Positions 15,745 to 24,773 of a DNA stretch of 64,000 bases are shown one piece after another. Source of the DNA: Variovorax sp. MHTC-1 (GTDB taxonomy: Bacteria; Pseudomonadota; Gammaproteobacteria; Burkholderiales; Burkholderiaceae_C); contig NZ_RWKI01000018.1 in assembly GCF_003984645.1 (NCBI RefSeq), forward strand, positions 1 to 64,000, written 5' to 3'. The position numbers and the translations under genes are program-made. Under the pieces are notes generated by a model. It was given only the letters and a program-made list of their open reading frames with translations. It had not been told where the DNA came from and searched no databases. Numbering within the stretch: the stretch's first letter is position 1; every line of letters starts with the position of its first letter.

Positions 15745-16248
15745 TCAGGCGCGCGAACGCGGGGACGAACCGAAGTCGACCGGCAGGCTCCCCGCGGACT
15801 TCACTTCCCGCAGCACGATGGCCGAGCGCACGTGCGTGACGCCGGCCTGTTCGAACAAGGTGGTGTGCAGGAACTTCTCGTAGTGCTTGATGTCCGGCAC
15901 CAGCACCGTGAGGATGTAGTCGGCCGGGCCGGTGGCCGACACGCAGCGCACGATCTCCGGGCTCGCTTCCACCGCTTTCTCGAAGTCGCGCACCTTCGAC
16001 TCGTGATGCCGGTCCAGATTCACTTCCGTCACCGCCGCGAGATTGAGGCCGACCTTCTCGCGATCGACCACGACCGTATAGCCCCGGATCACGCCTGTGG
16101 CTTCCATTTCCTTGATGCGGCGCCAGCAGGGCGTGGACGACAGGCCGACCTTGTCGGCGATCTGCTGCACCGTCTGCCGCGCGTCGCGCTGCAATTCGAG
16201 CAGGATCTGCAACGAGTACGTATCGAGAGGAATGGAATCGTCTTTCAT
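15745..16248 (-). CDS. Lrp/AsnC-family regulator
   Basis: 167-residue regulator: N-terminal winged helix-turn-helix (LDTYSLQILLELQRDARQTVQQIADKVGLSSTPCWRRIKEMEATGVI) and a C-terminal RAM ligand-sensing domain (DFEKAVEASPEIVRCVSATGPADYILTVLVPDIKHYEKFL). The G-P-A-D-Y effector loop is intact. Lrp/AsnC members sense amino acids; here the gene is divergent from indolepyruvate ferredoxin oxidoreductase with a 91-bp gap that carries a perfect inverted repeat, so it very probably controls that gene in response to an aromatic or other amino acid. ATG 16248 was preferred to an upstream in-frame start because homology begins there. Confidence 0.9.
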   Translation of the reverse strand: MKDDSIPLDTYSLQILLELQRDARQTVQQIADKVGLSSTPCWRRIKEMEATGVIRGYTVVVDREKVGLNLAAVTEVNLDRHHESKVRDFEKAVEASPEIVRCVSATGPADYILTVLVPDIKHYEKFLHTTLFEQAGVTHVRSAIVLREVKSAGSLPVDFGSSPRSRA

Positions 16249-16257
16249 GGGCTGATG

Positions 16258-16274
16258 TGAGAAGCCAATTCTCA
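16258..16274. promoter_or_regulatory. inverted repeat in the Lrp-ior divergent promoter
   Basis: TGAGAA-GCCAA-TTCTCA, a perfect 6+5+6 inverted repeat, lies 9 bp from the Lrp ATG and 66 bp before the oxidoreductase ATG. Size and place suit an Lrp/AsnC operator. Confidence 0.5.
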
Positions 16275-16339
16275 AAGCTAGGGTCGATTCTGGCGTGCAG
16301 AGGAGGATATTGCTCCTGCGGGCGAAGAACAATCCTCGG

Positions 16340-19300
16340 ATGAACTCGCCAGCGACTCCTTCTCCCCTCCAGCGCCCTGCCTACCAGGTCTCCGACAGTC
16401 TGTGGGCCCGTTCGGGCGCCGTCTTTCTGACCGGCACGCAGGCCCTGGTGCGTGTGCTGCTGATGCAACGCCAGCGCGACGCGGCCCGCGGGCTGGACAC
16501 CCAGGGTTTCGTCAGCGGCTACCGCGGTTCGCCGCTCGGCATGGTCGACCAGGCGATCTGGAAAGCCGGCCCCGCCTTCAGGGAGGCCGGGATCCGTTTC
16601 GTGCCTGCCATCAACGAGGAGCTTGCGGCGACACAGGTGCTCGGCACGCAACGCGTGGAGTCGGATCCCGAGCGCACGGTCGAGGGCGTCTTTGCGATGT
16701 GGTACGGCAAGGGCCCGGGCGTGGACCGCGCCGGCGACGCGCTCAAGCACGGCAACGCCTATGGTTCGTCGCCGCATGGCGGCGTGCTGGTGGTGGCGGG
16801 CGACGACCACGGCTGCGTCTCCTCGTCCATGCCGCACCAGAGCGACCATGCCTTCGTCGCGTGGAGCATGCCGGTGCTGCAGCCGGCCTGCGTGGCCGAG
16901 TACCTGGAGTTCGGGCTGTACGGCTACGCGCTGTCGCGCTTCTCGGGCGCCTGGGTGGGCATGGCAGCACTGTCCGAGGTGGTCGAGAGCGCCGGCACGG
17001 TGGACCTCGAGCTGATCGACGCGCGCGTCGCTGCGTGGGCCGATGCCGACGCGGTGCGCGGCGCCACCGGGCATGTCGCGCCGGCGGACGGCTTGCACTA
17101 TCGCTGGCCCGACCTGCCTTCGCTGCGCATCGAATCGCGGCTGGCCGACAAGTTGCAGGCCGTGGCCGCCTTTGCACGCGTCAACAGCATCGACCGGCAC
17201 GTGATCGAGAGCCCGCATGCGAAGGTCGGCATCGTGACCTGCGGCAAGGCGCACCATGACCTGATGGAGGTGCTGCGCCGCCTCGAGGTAACACCGGAGA
17301 GCCTGGCTCGCGTGGGCGTGCGCCTCTACAAGGTGGGACTGAGCTTTCCGATCGAACAGACGCGCATCCAGGCTTTCGCGAAAGGCCTGGACGAGATCCT
17401 GATCGTCGAGGAGAAGGGCGCGATCGTCGAGGGCCAGTTGCGCGACCTGTTCTACAACGCGCCGCCGGGTGCGCGGCCCGCGCTGGTCGGCAAGCACGAT
17501 CGCAGTGGCCGGCCGCTGGTGTCGGCGCTCGGCGAACTGCGGCCCTCGCGGCTGATCGAACCGGTGGCCCACTGGCTTTCGGCGCACTTCCCTGCCAACG
17601 CCGAGCTCGGCGACCACTTCCAGCACGTGCGCGACTTCACGCCGCCTGAGCTGCTGAGCAACGACGGCGACACGGTCAGGCGCCTGCCGTACTTCTGCGC
17701 CGGCTGCCCGCACAACACGAGCACGAGGGTTCCCGAAGGTTCGACCGCGCGCGCCGGTATCGGCTGCCACTTCATGGCCAACTGGATGGACCGAAGCACC
17801 GCGGGCCTGATCCAGATGGGCGGGGAGGGCGTCGACTGGGTCTCGCACTCGATGTTCACGCGCACGCCGCACGTGTTCCAGAATCTTGGCGACGGCACCT
17901 ACTACCACTCGGGCTACCTCGCGATCCGACAGGCGGTCGCAGCCAAGGCGACGTTGACCTACAAGATCCTGTTCAACGACGCGGTCGCCATGACCGGCGG
18001 CCAGCCGGTCGACGGCGTCATCAGCGTCGATGCCATCGCGCGGCAGGTCGAATCCGAAGGCGTCAGGCAGGTTGTCGTGGTCAGCGACGCGATCGACAAG
18101 TACGGCCCGATCAGGAGCCGGTTCCCTGCGGGCACGGAGTTCCACGACCGCGCCGAACTCGATGCGGTGCAGCGCCGGCTGCGCGAGATCCCAGGCGTCA
18201 CCGTGCTGATCTACGAACAGACCTGCGCGGCCGAGAAGCGTCGCCGTCGCAAGAAAGGCGAGATGGTCGATCCGGCCAGGGGGCTGTTCATCAACGAGGC
18301 GGTCTGCGAAGGCTGCGGCGACTGCAGCGTGCAGAGCAATTGCGTGGCGGTGCTGCCGCACGAAACCGGGCTCGGACGAAAGCGCAGGATCGACCAGACG
18401 AGCTGCAACAAGGACTACGCTTGCGCGAAGGGCTTCTGCCCCAGCTTCGTGGGCGTGAGCGGGGGTGCGCTGCGCAAGAAGAGCGGCGCGCTGGCCAGCG
18501 GCCGCGAGGCCTTCCTGCAGCAGGTGGCCGAACTGCCGCACCCGGCGTCACGCACCTGGGACGCGCCCTACGACCTGCTCGTCACCGGCGTCGGCGGCAC
18601 GGGGGTGGTGACCGTGGGCGCGGTGATCGCCATGGCTGCGCACCTGGAAGGCAAGTCGGCCAGCGTGCTGGATTTCATGGGCTTTGCACAGAAGGGCGGG
18701 GCGGTGCTGAGTTTCGTGCGCCTGGCGGATGTGCCCGAGCGGTTGAACCAGGTCCGCATCGATACCCAGCAGGCCGATGCGATCCTGGCCTGCGACATCG
18801 TCGTGGGCGCCTCTCCCGACGCGCTGCAGACCGTGCGCTATGGGCGCACCCGCATCCTGGCGAACACGCACGAGATTCCGGTGGCCGAGTCGCTGCGCAA
18901 TCCGGACGCCGATCTCAAGGTCGAACTGCTGCTCGAGAAGATGCGTTTCGTGGCGGGCGAAGATCAGGTCGAGACCTTCGATGCGCAGCTGATGGCGCAG
19001 GAGTTCCTCGGCGACACGCTCGCGTCGAACATCCTCGCGGCCGGCTACGCATGGCAGCGAGGGTTGATCCCGCTGAGCCTGGAGGCAATGACGCGCGCGA
19101 TCGAACTCAACGGGGTTGCGGTCGCATCGAACCTCATGGCCTTCTCGCTCGGCCGGCTCGCGGCCGGCGCGCCGCGGGCGATCGAAGGGTTGGGCAACGC
19201 CACCGCGCCTGCCGCGCAGGACGAATCGCTGGAGGCGTTGATTGCCCGCGGAAGGATGCACCTCACCGGCTACCAGAACGCAGCCTGGGCGCAGCGCTTC

Positions 19301-19933
19301 GAGACGCGCGTGCGCAGCATGCAGCGGCGCGAAGCGGCGCTGGCCGGTGGCGACCCGAGCCTGCCGGTGACCCGCAACGCGGCGCGCAGCCTGCTCAAGC
19401 TCATGAGCTACAAGGACGAGTACGAGGTCGCACGGCTCTACAGCGACGACAGCTTCCGACAGCAGCTGGCGGAGCAGTTCGAGGGCGACGTGAAGCTGGA
19501 GTTCCACATGGCCCCGCCGTTCCTGTCGCGGCCGAAGAACGGGCAGCCGCCGGCGAAGATCCGTCTCGGCGCGTGGATGCTCCCGGCCATGAAGTGGCTG
19601 GCGCATGGCAAGCGGCTGCGCGGCACCGTCTTCGACGTGTTCGGCCGCACGGCGGAACGTCGGCTGGAGCGCTCGCTCATCGACCAGTTCGATGCGCGGC
19701 TCGATGAACTGATGGCCGGGCTGTCGCCTGACAACCAGAGACTGGCCGCGCAGATCGCCGCCGTGCCGATGACGATCCGGGGTTTTGGCCACGTGAAGCT
19801 GGCCAATCTCGCTCTGGCCCGCGGCCGCGAAGCCGAACTGATGCACCGCTTCTCGCCCGCGCGCTACCCGAAGCCGGTGGCGCAAGCCAAGGCCGGGCAG
19901 ATCCGCGGTATCGCAGTCACTGCGACGCGTTGA
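16340..19933 (+). CDS. indolepyruvate ferredoxin oxidoreductase, fused IorA-IorB type
   Basis: 1197-residue enzyme that oxidatively decarboxylates aryl-pyruvates from transamination of aromatic amino acids to aryl-acetyl-CoA, passing electrons to ferredoxin. The N-terminal region is the pyrimidine-binding part (VSGYRGSPLGMVD, INEELAATQVLGTQ), followed by the thiamine diphosphate-binding part (LPYFCAGCPHNTST, GIGCHFMANW, NLGDGTYYHSGYLAIRQA). A cysteine cluster CEGCGDCSVQSNC starts at C656. The C-terminal third is the gamma domain (GVGGTGVVTVGAVIAMAAHLEGK, MGFAQKGGAVLSFVR) and a terminal DUF6537-like extension. Length fits the aerobic fused form of proteobacteria. ATG 16340 was taken; an in-frame ATG at 16295 would extend into the operator region. 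Regulated by the divergent Lrp protein (inference). Confidence 0.92.
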   Translation: MNSPATPSPLQRPAYQVSDSLWARSGAVFLTGTQALVRVLLMQRQRDAARGLDTQGFVSGYRGSPLGMVDQAIWKAGPAFREAGIRFVPAINEELAATQVLGTQRVESDPERTVEGVFAMWYGKGPGVDRAGDALKHGNAYGSSPHGGVLVVAGDDHGCVSSSMPHQSDHAFVAWSMPVLQPACVAEYLEFGLYGYALSRFSGAWVGMAALSEVVESAGTVDLELIDARVAAWADADAVRGATGHVAPADGLHYRWPDLPSLRIESRLADKLQAVAAFARVNSIDRHVIESPHAKVGIVTCGKAHHDLMEVLRRLEVTPESLARVGVRLYKVGLSFPIEQTRIQAFAKGLDEILIVEEKGAIVEGQLRDLFYNAPPGARPALVGKHDRSGRPLVSALGELRPSRLIEPVAHWLSAHFPANAELGDHFQHVRDFTPPELLSNDGDTVRRLPYFCAGCPHNTSTRVPEGSTARAGIGCHFMANWMDRSTAGLIQMGGEGVDWVSHSMFTRTPHVFQNLGDGTYYHSGYLAIRQAVAAKATLTYKILFNDAVAMTGGQPVDGVISVDAIARQVESEGVRQVVVVSDAIDKYGPIRSRFPAGTEFHDRAELDAVQRRLREIPGVTVLIYEQTCAAEKRRRRKKGEMVDPARGLFINEAVCEGCGDCSVQSNCVAVLPHETGLGRKRRIDQTSCNKDYACAKGFCPSFVGVSGGALRKKSGALASGREAFLQQVAELPHPASRTWDAPYDLLVTGVGGTGVVTVGAVIAMAAHLEGKSASVLDFMGFAQKGGAVLSFVRLADVPERLNQVRIDTQQADAILACDIVVGASPDALQTVRYGRTRILANTHEIPVAESLRNPDADLKVELLLEKMRFVAGEDQVETFDAQLMAQEFLGDTLASNILAAGYAWQRGLIPLSLEAMTRAIELNGVAVASNLMAFSLGRLAAGAPRAIEGLGNATAPAAQDESLEALIARGRMHLTGYQNAAWAQRFETRVRSMQRREAALAGGDPSLPVTRNAARSLLKLMSYKDEYEVARLYSDDSFRQQLAEQFEGDVKLEFHMAPPFLSRPKNGQPPAKIRLGAWMLPAMKWLAHGKRLRGTVFDVFGRTAERRLERSLIDQFDARLDELMAGLSPDNQRLAAQIAAVPMTIRGFGHVKLANLALARGREAELMHRFSPARYPKPVAQAKAGQIRGIAVTATR

Positions 19934-20044
19934 GAAGGCGCAGCGGTGGCAGTCCCGAGCGCGCAAGTCGCGTCGATTTCAACCTGGACAGGGATTGCAG
20001 GAGCGTCTGGGGTGCGTGATCGCATTCGGCGCCCAAGTGCGGCG

Positions 20045-20764
20045 CTACCGACGACTGGCGTGGCGAGCCATGTGCACCTGATGCAGCGTGATCTTGCGCG
20101 TCTCGGCCTGGCTTGTCTCGATGTGGGCGCGCAGCAGCATCGCGGCCTGGTCGCCGCGATTGGCGCGGATCGCCTTCAGGATCTTGCCGTGCTCTTCGTA
20201 GGTCGCGTCGATGCGCGGCTGCTTGGTGAAGTCGAGCCGGCGAATGATGCGGATGCGCTCGGTCACGTCGCGATGCACGCGCGCCATCTCGGCATTGCCC
20301 GCGGCCGCGACCAGGGCGCAGTGAAAGGCCTCGTCCCATTGCGCGACCTGCACGCCGTCGGCGCTGCGCTGTGCCGACGGCACCAGCCATATGTCGGCCA
20401 GCGCGTCGAGCACGCTGCGATCCACGCGCCGGTCGGCTTCGCAGAGCCGGTGCGCTGCCGTGGTTTCGAGCACCATGCGCAGGTCGTAGAGCTGCTCGAA
20501 CTGGTCGAAGTCGAAGGGCAGCACGCGCCAGCCGCTCCTGAACAGCACCTCGACGAAGCCTTCCTGCTGCAGCCTGAAGAGCGCCTGGCGCACCGGCGTG
20601 CGCGAGACGCCGAGGCGCTCGCTGATCTCGTTCTCGGTGAAGCGGTCGCCCGGCACCAGGCTGAACTCGGCCACGTCGCGCTTGAGCTGCGCGTAGACCT
20701 CGTCGGCGCGGGTGCGGAACGCGGCTTTTTCGGGGGCGGAGCGGGTCTTGGCGGAGGTGGGCAC
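20045..20764 (-). CDS. GntR-family (FCD) regulator of the ureide operon
   Basis: 239-residue repressor-type regulator. The N-terminal winged helix is typical GntR (VYAQLKRDVAEFSLVPGDRFTENEISERLGVSRTPVRQALFRLQQEGFV) and the all-helical FCD effector domain follows (YDLRMVLETTAAHRLCEA, DEAFHCALVAAAGN, EEHGKILKAIRANRGDQAAMLLRAHIE) with the metal- and ligand-binding D-x-x-F-H and H residues. GTG 20764 is the likely start, 10 bp after the preceding stop, so it is the last gene of the operon. A palindrome TCTTGT-GT-ACAAGA, of the TNGT-n-ACNA type bound by FCD regulators, sits before the first gene at 34369. Negative autoregulation relieved by a ureide ligand is the simplest model (inference). Confidence 0.88.
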   Translation of the reverse strand: MPTSAKTRSAPEKAAFRTRADEVYAQLKRDVAEFSLVPGDRFTENEISERLGVSRTPVRQALFRLQQEGFVEVLFRSGWRVLPFDFDQFEQLYDLRMVLETTAAHRLCEADRRVDRSVLDALADIWLVPSAQRSADGVQVAQWDEAFHCALVAAAGNAEMARVHRDVTERIRIIRRLDFTKQPRIDATYEEHGKILKAIRANRGDQAAMLLRAHIETSQAETRKITLHQVHMARHASRR

Positions 20765-20774
20765 GGTCAGAATG

Positions 20775-21455
20775 TTAGTCGCCCAGGGCGGCGAGCAATG
20801 GCGCGCTCGGCGCGGTCCAGCCGACGATGGCACCCTGGGCGCGGATCATCTCGAGCGCCGCCGTCTTGAAGGCGGGGAAGTAGCTCTCGGTGCAGTCTTC
20901 CAGCAGCAGGCAGTCGTAGCCGCGGTCATTGGCTTCGCGCATGCTGGTCTGCACGCAGACCTCGGTGGTGACGCCCATGAAGACCAGCTTGCGGATGCTG
21001 CGCTGCTGCAGCATGGACTGCAGGCCGGTGGCATAGAAGGCGCCCTTGCCGGGCTTGTCGATCACGATCTCGCCGTCGGCCGGCGCGAGCGCGTCGATGA
21101 TCTGGTTGCCGGGTTCGCCGGCGACCAGGATGCGACCCATGGGGCCTGAGTCGCCGATCCGAAGCGCGGGGTGGCCGCGGTCGCGCTTGGCGGGCGGGCA
21201 GTCGGCGAGATCGGGGCGATGGGCTTCTCTCGTGTGGATGACCAGGCCGCCCTTTTTTCGCCATGCATGGAGAACCGACCGCGTCGCGGGCACGATGGCC
21301 TGGAGCAGCGACACATCGTTGCCCAGGGTTTCGCCGAAGCCCCCGGGTTCGACGAAGTCGCGTTGCATGTCGATGATGACGAGGGCCGTCTGGGACAGCT
21401 CGAATGTGTAGGGAAACGGATTTGCGTCTATGTGCATCACGGGCGCTGTCGTCAT
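20775..21455 (-). CDS. isochorismatase-fold cysteine hydrolase (second ureide hydrolase)
   Basis: 226-residue amidohydrolase of the isochorismatase-like family. The catalytic triad is visible: D in IIDMQRDF, K in DKPGKGAF and C in TTEVCVQTS. It shares REAHRPDLADCPPAKR, the GRILVAGEPGNQII stretch and REANDRGY with the biuret hydrolase-like protein encoded at 23059, but is clearly a distinct sequence, with an FVEPGGFGETLGND loop after the first catalytic motif. Members of this branch hydrolyse biuret, triuret, ureidoacrylate or similar; the substrate here cannot be read from sequence. It starts with an ATGA overlap with the ABC ATPase gene and ends 10 bp before the GntR start. Confidence 0.85.
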   Translation of the reverse strand: MTTAPVMHIDANPFPYTFELSQTALVIIDMQRDFVEPGGFGETLGNDVSLLQAIVPATRSVLHAWRKKGGLVIHTREAHRPDLADCPPAKRDRGHPALRIGDSGPMGRILVAGEPGNQIIDALAPADGEIVIDKPGKGAFYATGLQSMLQQRSIRKLVFMGVTTEVCVQTSMREANDRGYDCLLLEDCTESYFPAFKTAALEMIRAQGAIVGWTAPSAPLLAALGD

Positions 21456-23050
21456 GCGTGATGCCCTCCGCCCATATGTGCCCCCAGGACGTGCCGCTGC
21501 GCCGAAGCGGCGGAAGTTTCGAACACGATGCGCCCCTGGCTCATCACGACGATCCGGTCCGCCAGTTCCAGCAGCTCGTCGAGGTCCTCGCTGACGAGCA
21601 GCACGCCGCCGCCCTTCTGCCGCACCTGCACGATGCGGCCGTGGATCTCGCGCACGGCGGCGAAATCGAGCCCGAACACGGGATTGGCGGCGATCAGCAC
21701 GTTGATATCTCCCGCCAGCTCGCGCGCCAGGACGGCACGCTGCACGTTGCCTCCGGAAAGGCTGCGGATCGGCGCGTCCTCGCCCTGCGTCTTCACGCCG
21801 TACTCGGCAATCCACTCGCGCGCCCGGCTGCGCCAGGCCGCAAAGTTCAGCACGCCGCCGCGCGCCAGCGGCGGCTGGTCGAAGTCGCGCAACGCCATGT
21901 TCTCCGCCACGCTGAGATCGCCGACACAGGCGTTGCGCAGCGGCTCCTCGGGTAGGCTGCGCAGCTTCAGGCGCCGGTTCTCCTCGCGTCGCGCGCCATA
22001 GGGCTTGCCCATCACGGTCACGCGGCCCGCGAGCCGCGGGCGCTGGCCGACCAGGGCCTCGACCAGTTCGCGCTGGCCGTTGCCGGAGACGCCGGCCACG
22101 CCGAGGATCTCGCCCGCGCGCACGGCCAGGCTCAGGTCGTGCACGGCCAGCGTGCCGCGGTCGCCCTGCGCCTGCAGGCCTTCGACCTGCAAGGCGATGG
22201 GCGCATCGGCCGCCGTTTGCTTCATCGCACGCAACGCGCTGCCGGCCGGCACTTCGGCGTCGCTCTCGGGCGGCGGCGCCTCGCCTTCGCCCATCATGGC
22301 GGCAGCCAGCCGCCGAGGGTCGGTGTGGTCCACGCGGCAGTGATGCACGGCCTTGCCGCGCCTGAGCACGGTCACGCTGTCGGCAAAGGCCATCACCTCG
22401 CGGAACTTGTGCGTGATGATGAGCACGGTACACAGGCCGCTCTTCGCGAACTCGCGCACATGGCCCAGCACCTCGTCGGCCTCCTGCGGCGTCAGCACCG
22501 AGGTCGGCTCGTCGAGGATCAGCAAGCGCGGCCGCAGGTAGAGCTGCTTCAGCAGCTCCAGCTTCTGCTTCTCGCCGGCCGCGAGCTCGGAAGGCCGCCG
22601 GTCGAGATCGAGGCTGAACGGCGTCGTGGCCAGAAAAGCCTCGAGCTCGGCGCGCTTGCGCCTCCAGTCGATCAGCGCCGGCGTCTTGCCGCCGGCCAGG
22701 AGCAGGTTCTCGGCCACCGTCATGCCGGGCGCCAGCGTGAAGTGCTGGTAGACCATGCCGACACCGAGCGCGCGCGCCACCACGGGGTTGGCAATCTCCT
22801 GCTCGCGCCCGTCGATCAGGATGCTGCCCTCTTCCGCGCGCTGGTAGCCCGCGACGCACTTGACCAGCGTGCTCTTGCCGGCCCCGTTCTCGCCCAGGAG
22901 CGCATGCACGGTGCCGGGCTCGACCCGCATCGTCACGCTGTCCATCGCGGTGAAGCTGCCGAAGCGCTTGGTCAGTCGGTAGATGTCAAGCGCGAGCGCG
23001 CCGGTGGCGGCCGGCAACGCGCCGATGGGTTGCGTCGAGACGTCGTCCAT
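21452..23050 (-). CDS. ABC importer ATPase with two nucleotide-binding domains (BMP/nucleoside type)
   Basis: 532-residue protein with tandem ATPase domains as in ribose/nucleoside importers. The N-domain has Walker A GENGAGKST, signature-like LAAGEKQKLELLK and Walker B LLILDEP. The C-domain is degenerate, as usual: GVSGNGQRELVEAL replaces Walker A, LSGGNVQRAVLARE is the signature, and LIAANPVFGLD replaces Walker B. It pairs with the two permeases at 24774-26770 and the BMP binding protein at 26793, although the ATPase gene is split from them by the formamidase and biuret hydrolase genes. The interleaving ties transport and hydrolysis into one pathway. Confidence 0.93.
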   Translation of the reverse strand: MDDVSTQPIGALPAATGALALDIYRLTKRFGSFTAMDSVTMRVEPGTVHALLGENGAGKSTLVKCVAGYQRAEEGSILIDGREQEIANPVVARALGVGMVYQHFTLAPGMTVAENLLLAGGKTPALIDWRRKRAELEAFLATTPFSLDLDRRPSELAAGEKQKLELLKQLYLRPRLLILDEPTSVLTPQEADEVLGHVREFAKSGLCTVLIITHKFREVMAFADSVTVLRRGKAVHHCRVDHTDPRRLAAAMMGEGEAPPPESDAEVPAGSALRAMKQTAADAPIALQVEGLQAQGDRGTLAVHDLSLAVRAGEILGVAGVSGNGQRELVEALVGQRPRLAGRVTVMGKPYGARREENRRLKLRSLPEEPLRNACVGDLSVAENMALRDFDQPPLARGGVLNFAAWRSRAREWIAEYGVKTQGEDAPIRSLSGGNVQRAVLARELAGDINVLIAANPVFGLDFAAVREIHGRIVQVRQKGGGVLLVSEDLDELLELADRIVVMSQGRIVFETSAASAQRHVLGAHMGGGHHA

Positions 23051-23058
23051 GCCTCGCC

Positions 23059-23757
23059 TCACATCGAAGCCAGCGCATCGAGCAGCGCGCCCGACTGCGC
23101 ATGCGCGCCGAACACCCCGCCCTGCATCGTGATCATCTTCAGGGCCGCGAGATGGTTGCCGTGGTCGGTCGCCGCCGTGCAGTCGGACAGCAGCAGGCAT
23201 TCGAAGCCGCGGTCGTTGGCGTCGCGCATCGTCGTGTGCACGCACACGTCGGTCGTGATGCCGGCGAGGATCAGGTTCTCGATGCCGCGCGTGCGCAGCA
23301 CCAGCTCGAGATCGGTGGCGTAGAACGAACCCTTGCCGGGCTTGTCGATCACCACCTCGCCCGCCACCGGCGCGAGCGCGGGAATGATCTCCCAGCCCGG
23401 CTCGCCGCGCACCAGGATGCGGCCGCAGGGGCCATCGTCGCCGATGCCCACGCCGCCGGCGCCGATCTGCCGCGAGCGCCAGCGCTTGTTGGCCGGCAGG
23501 TCGGCCAGGTCGGGGCGGTGGCCCTCGCGCGTGTGGATGACGTGGAAGCCGAGCGTGCGCAGCCGGGCCAGCGTGCGCGCGATCGGCTCGATCGGCGCCT
23601 GCACCAGCGTCAGGTCGTAGCCCATCACGTCGACGTAGCCGCCCTTGCCGCAGAAGTCGGTCTGCATGTCGATCACGATCAAGGCGGTGTTGCCGGGCCG
23701 AAGCGCGCCGTTGTAGGGCCAGCGGTAGGGCTCGGCCGAGACGTAGCGTTCGCTCAT
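23059..23757 (-). CDS. biuH: biuret amidohydrolase-like protein
   Basis: 232-residue isochorismatase-fold cysteine hydrolase. It opens YRWPYNGALRPGNTALIVIDMQTDFCGKGGYVDVMGYDLTLVQAPIEP, very close to my memory of Rhizobium leguminosarum BiuH, which converts biuret to allophanate and ammonia. Triad residues: D in IDMQTDF, K in DKPGKGSF, C in TTDVCVHTT. The REGHRPDLADLPANKRWRS loop and GRILVRGEPGWEIIPAL stretch are also shared. The product allophanate would be taken by the AtzF-like enzyme encoded first in the same operon. Starts with an ATGA overlap with the formamidase gene and ends 8 bp before the ATPase gene. Related ureide substrates cannot be excluded. Confidence 0.8.
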   Translation of the reverse strand: MSERYVSAEPYRWPYNGALRPGNTALIVIDMQTDFCGKGGYVDVMGYDLTLVQAPIEPIARTLARLRTLGFHVIHTREGHRPDLADLPANKRWRSRQIGAGGVGIGDDGPCGRILVRGEPGWEIIPALAPVAGEVVIDKPGKGSFYATDLELVLRTRGIENLILAGITTDVCVHTTMRDANDRGFECLLLSDCTAATDHGNHLAALKMITMQGGVFGAHAQSGALLDALASM

Positions 23758-24758
23758 GAGACCTCCGATCCCTTGTAGCTGCGCACCGGCGGCGGAAAGC
23801 CGAAGTCGCTGCCGTCCTTCACCTTCACCTCGTCGCTCCACGGCAGCCTGTAGCGGCCGGCCGCCATGTCCCGCATGTAGGTGTAGGGGCAGTCCTGCGC
23901 GCCGCCCTTCACCGCGACGTAGCCGCGGTGGTAGAGCTGGTAGATGTTGTTCTCCACGCCCCAGCCGGTGCGCGCCTCGCGCACCAGGTCGGGCCGCAGT
24001 TCGGCGGTGACGATCTCGTCGGGCCGCGCGCCGCCCTCGACCAGGACCGTGCCGTCGAAGTTGCAGAACATGCCCTCGCCCATCGAGTCGAAAGTGCCGT
24101 CGCTGCCGCACATGCACACGCTCGCGGTGCAGGCGAGGTTGCAGAAGGCGTTGGCCTGGTTGGTGATGCGCCAGGCGTGGCGGATCGGCGCCGTGTAGCC
24201 GGCCGTGCGGATGATGATCTCGGCGCCCTTGTACGCGGCCTCGCGCGCCATCTCGGGCAGCATGCCGTCGTGGCAGATGATCAGGGCCAGCTTGCTGCCG
24301 TTGGGCCCGTCGCACACCGGCACGCCGATGTTGCCGGGCTCCCAGGGCTCGACCGGCACCCACGGATGCATCTTGCGGTAGTAGAGCCGCAAGCCGCCCT
24401 GGTCGTCGATGATCAGGCCGCTGTTGTAGGGATTGCCGCCGGGGTTGGCTTCCATGATCGAGAAGCAGCCCCAGATCCGGTTGTCCATGCAGGCCTTCTT
24501 GAAGGCAGCCACCTCGGGCCCGTCCAGCGTGCACATGATCTCGGGCGCGGTGTCCATCGAGAGACCGTGCAGCGCGTATTCCGGGAACACGACCAGGTCC
24601 ATCGTGCCCTGGTTGCGCCGTGCCTTCGCCACCAGCGCGCAGATGCGCTGCGTCTGGGCCGCCAGATCGGCCTTCGTCTTCACGACCGGCAGCTGCAGCT
24701 GCACCAGCCCGACGACCACGCCGTGCTCCGATTTGTTGAGACCACCCAGACCACTCAT
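23754..24758 (-). CDS. formamidase-like carbon-nitrogen hydrolase (AmiF-type)
   Basis: 334-residue nitrilase-superfamily amidase. The Glu-Lys-Cys triad is seen in VVFPEYALHG, YRKMHPWVPVEPW and ICHDGMLPEMAR. Length and motifs (EPWEPGNIGVPVC, GEGMFCNFDGTVLVEG, WGVENNIYQLYHRGYVA, DMAAGRYRLPW) match AmiF formamidases and aliphatic amidases closely. These release ammonia from formamide or short amides. In this operon it may act on a small amide formed from the imported ureide. Its stop overlaps the biuH start as ATGA; it follows the second permease gene by 15 bp. Confidence 0.85.
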   Translation of the reverse strand: MSGLGGLNKSEHGVVVGLVQLQLPVVKTKADLAAQTQRICALVAKARRNQGTMDLVVFPEYALHGLSMDTAPEIMCTLDGPEVAAFKKACMDNRIWGCFSIMEANPGGNPYNSGLIIDDQGGLRLYYRKMHPWVPVEPWEPGNIGVPVCDGPNGSKLALIICHDGMLPEMAREAAYKGAEIIIRTAGYTAPIRHAWRITNQANAFCNLACTASVCMCGSDGTFDSMGEGMFCNFDGTVLVEGGARPDEIVTAELRPDLVREARTGWGVENNIYQLYHRGYVAVKGGAQDCPYTYMRDMAAGRYRLPWSDEVKVKDGSDFGFPPPVRSYKGSEVS

Positions 24759-24773
24759 CGCGTGACTCCTTTC

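Noticed and set aside
15614..18541. Open frame of 975 codons opposite the indolepyruvate ferredoxin oxidoreductase gene
   Set aside because: It is a histidine/arginine-rich shadow of the real gene's codon pattern in GC-rich DNA and has no domain; the plus-strand enzyme is full length.
20775..22859. 694-codon frame fusing an arginine-rich stretch to the isochorismatase protein
   Set aside because: The hydrolase starts at its own ATG at 21455, overlapping the ABC ATPase stop as ATGA; the upstream part of the frame is antisense-phase noise inside the ATPase gene.
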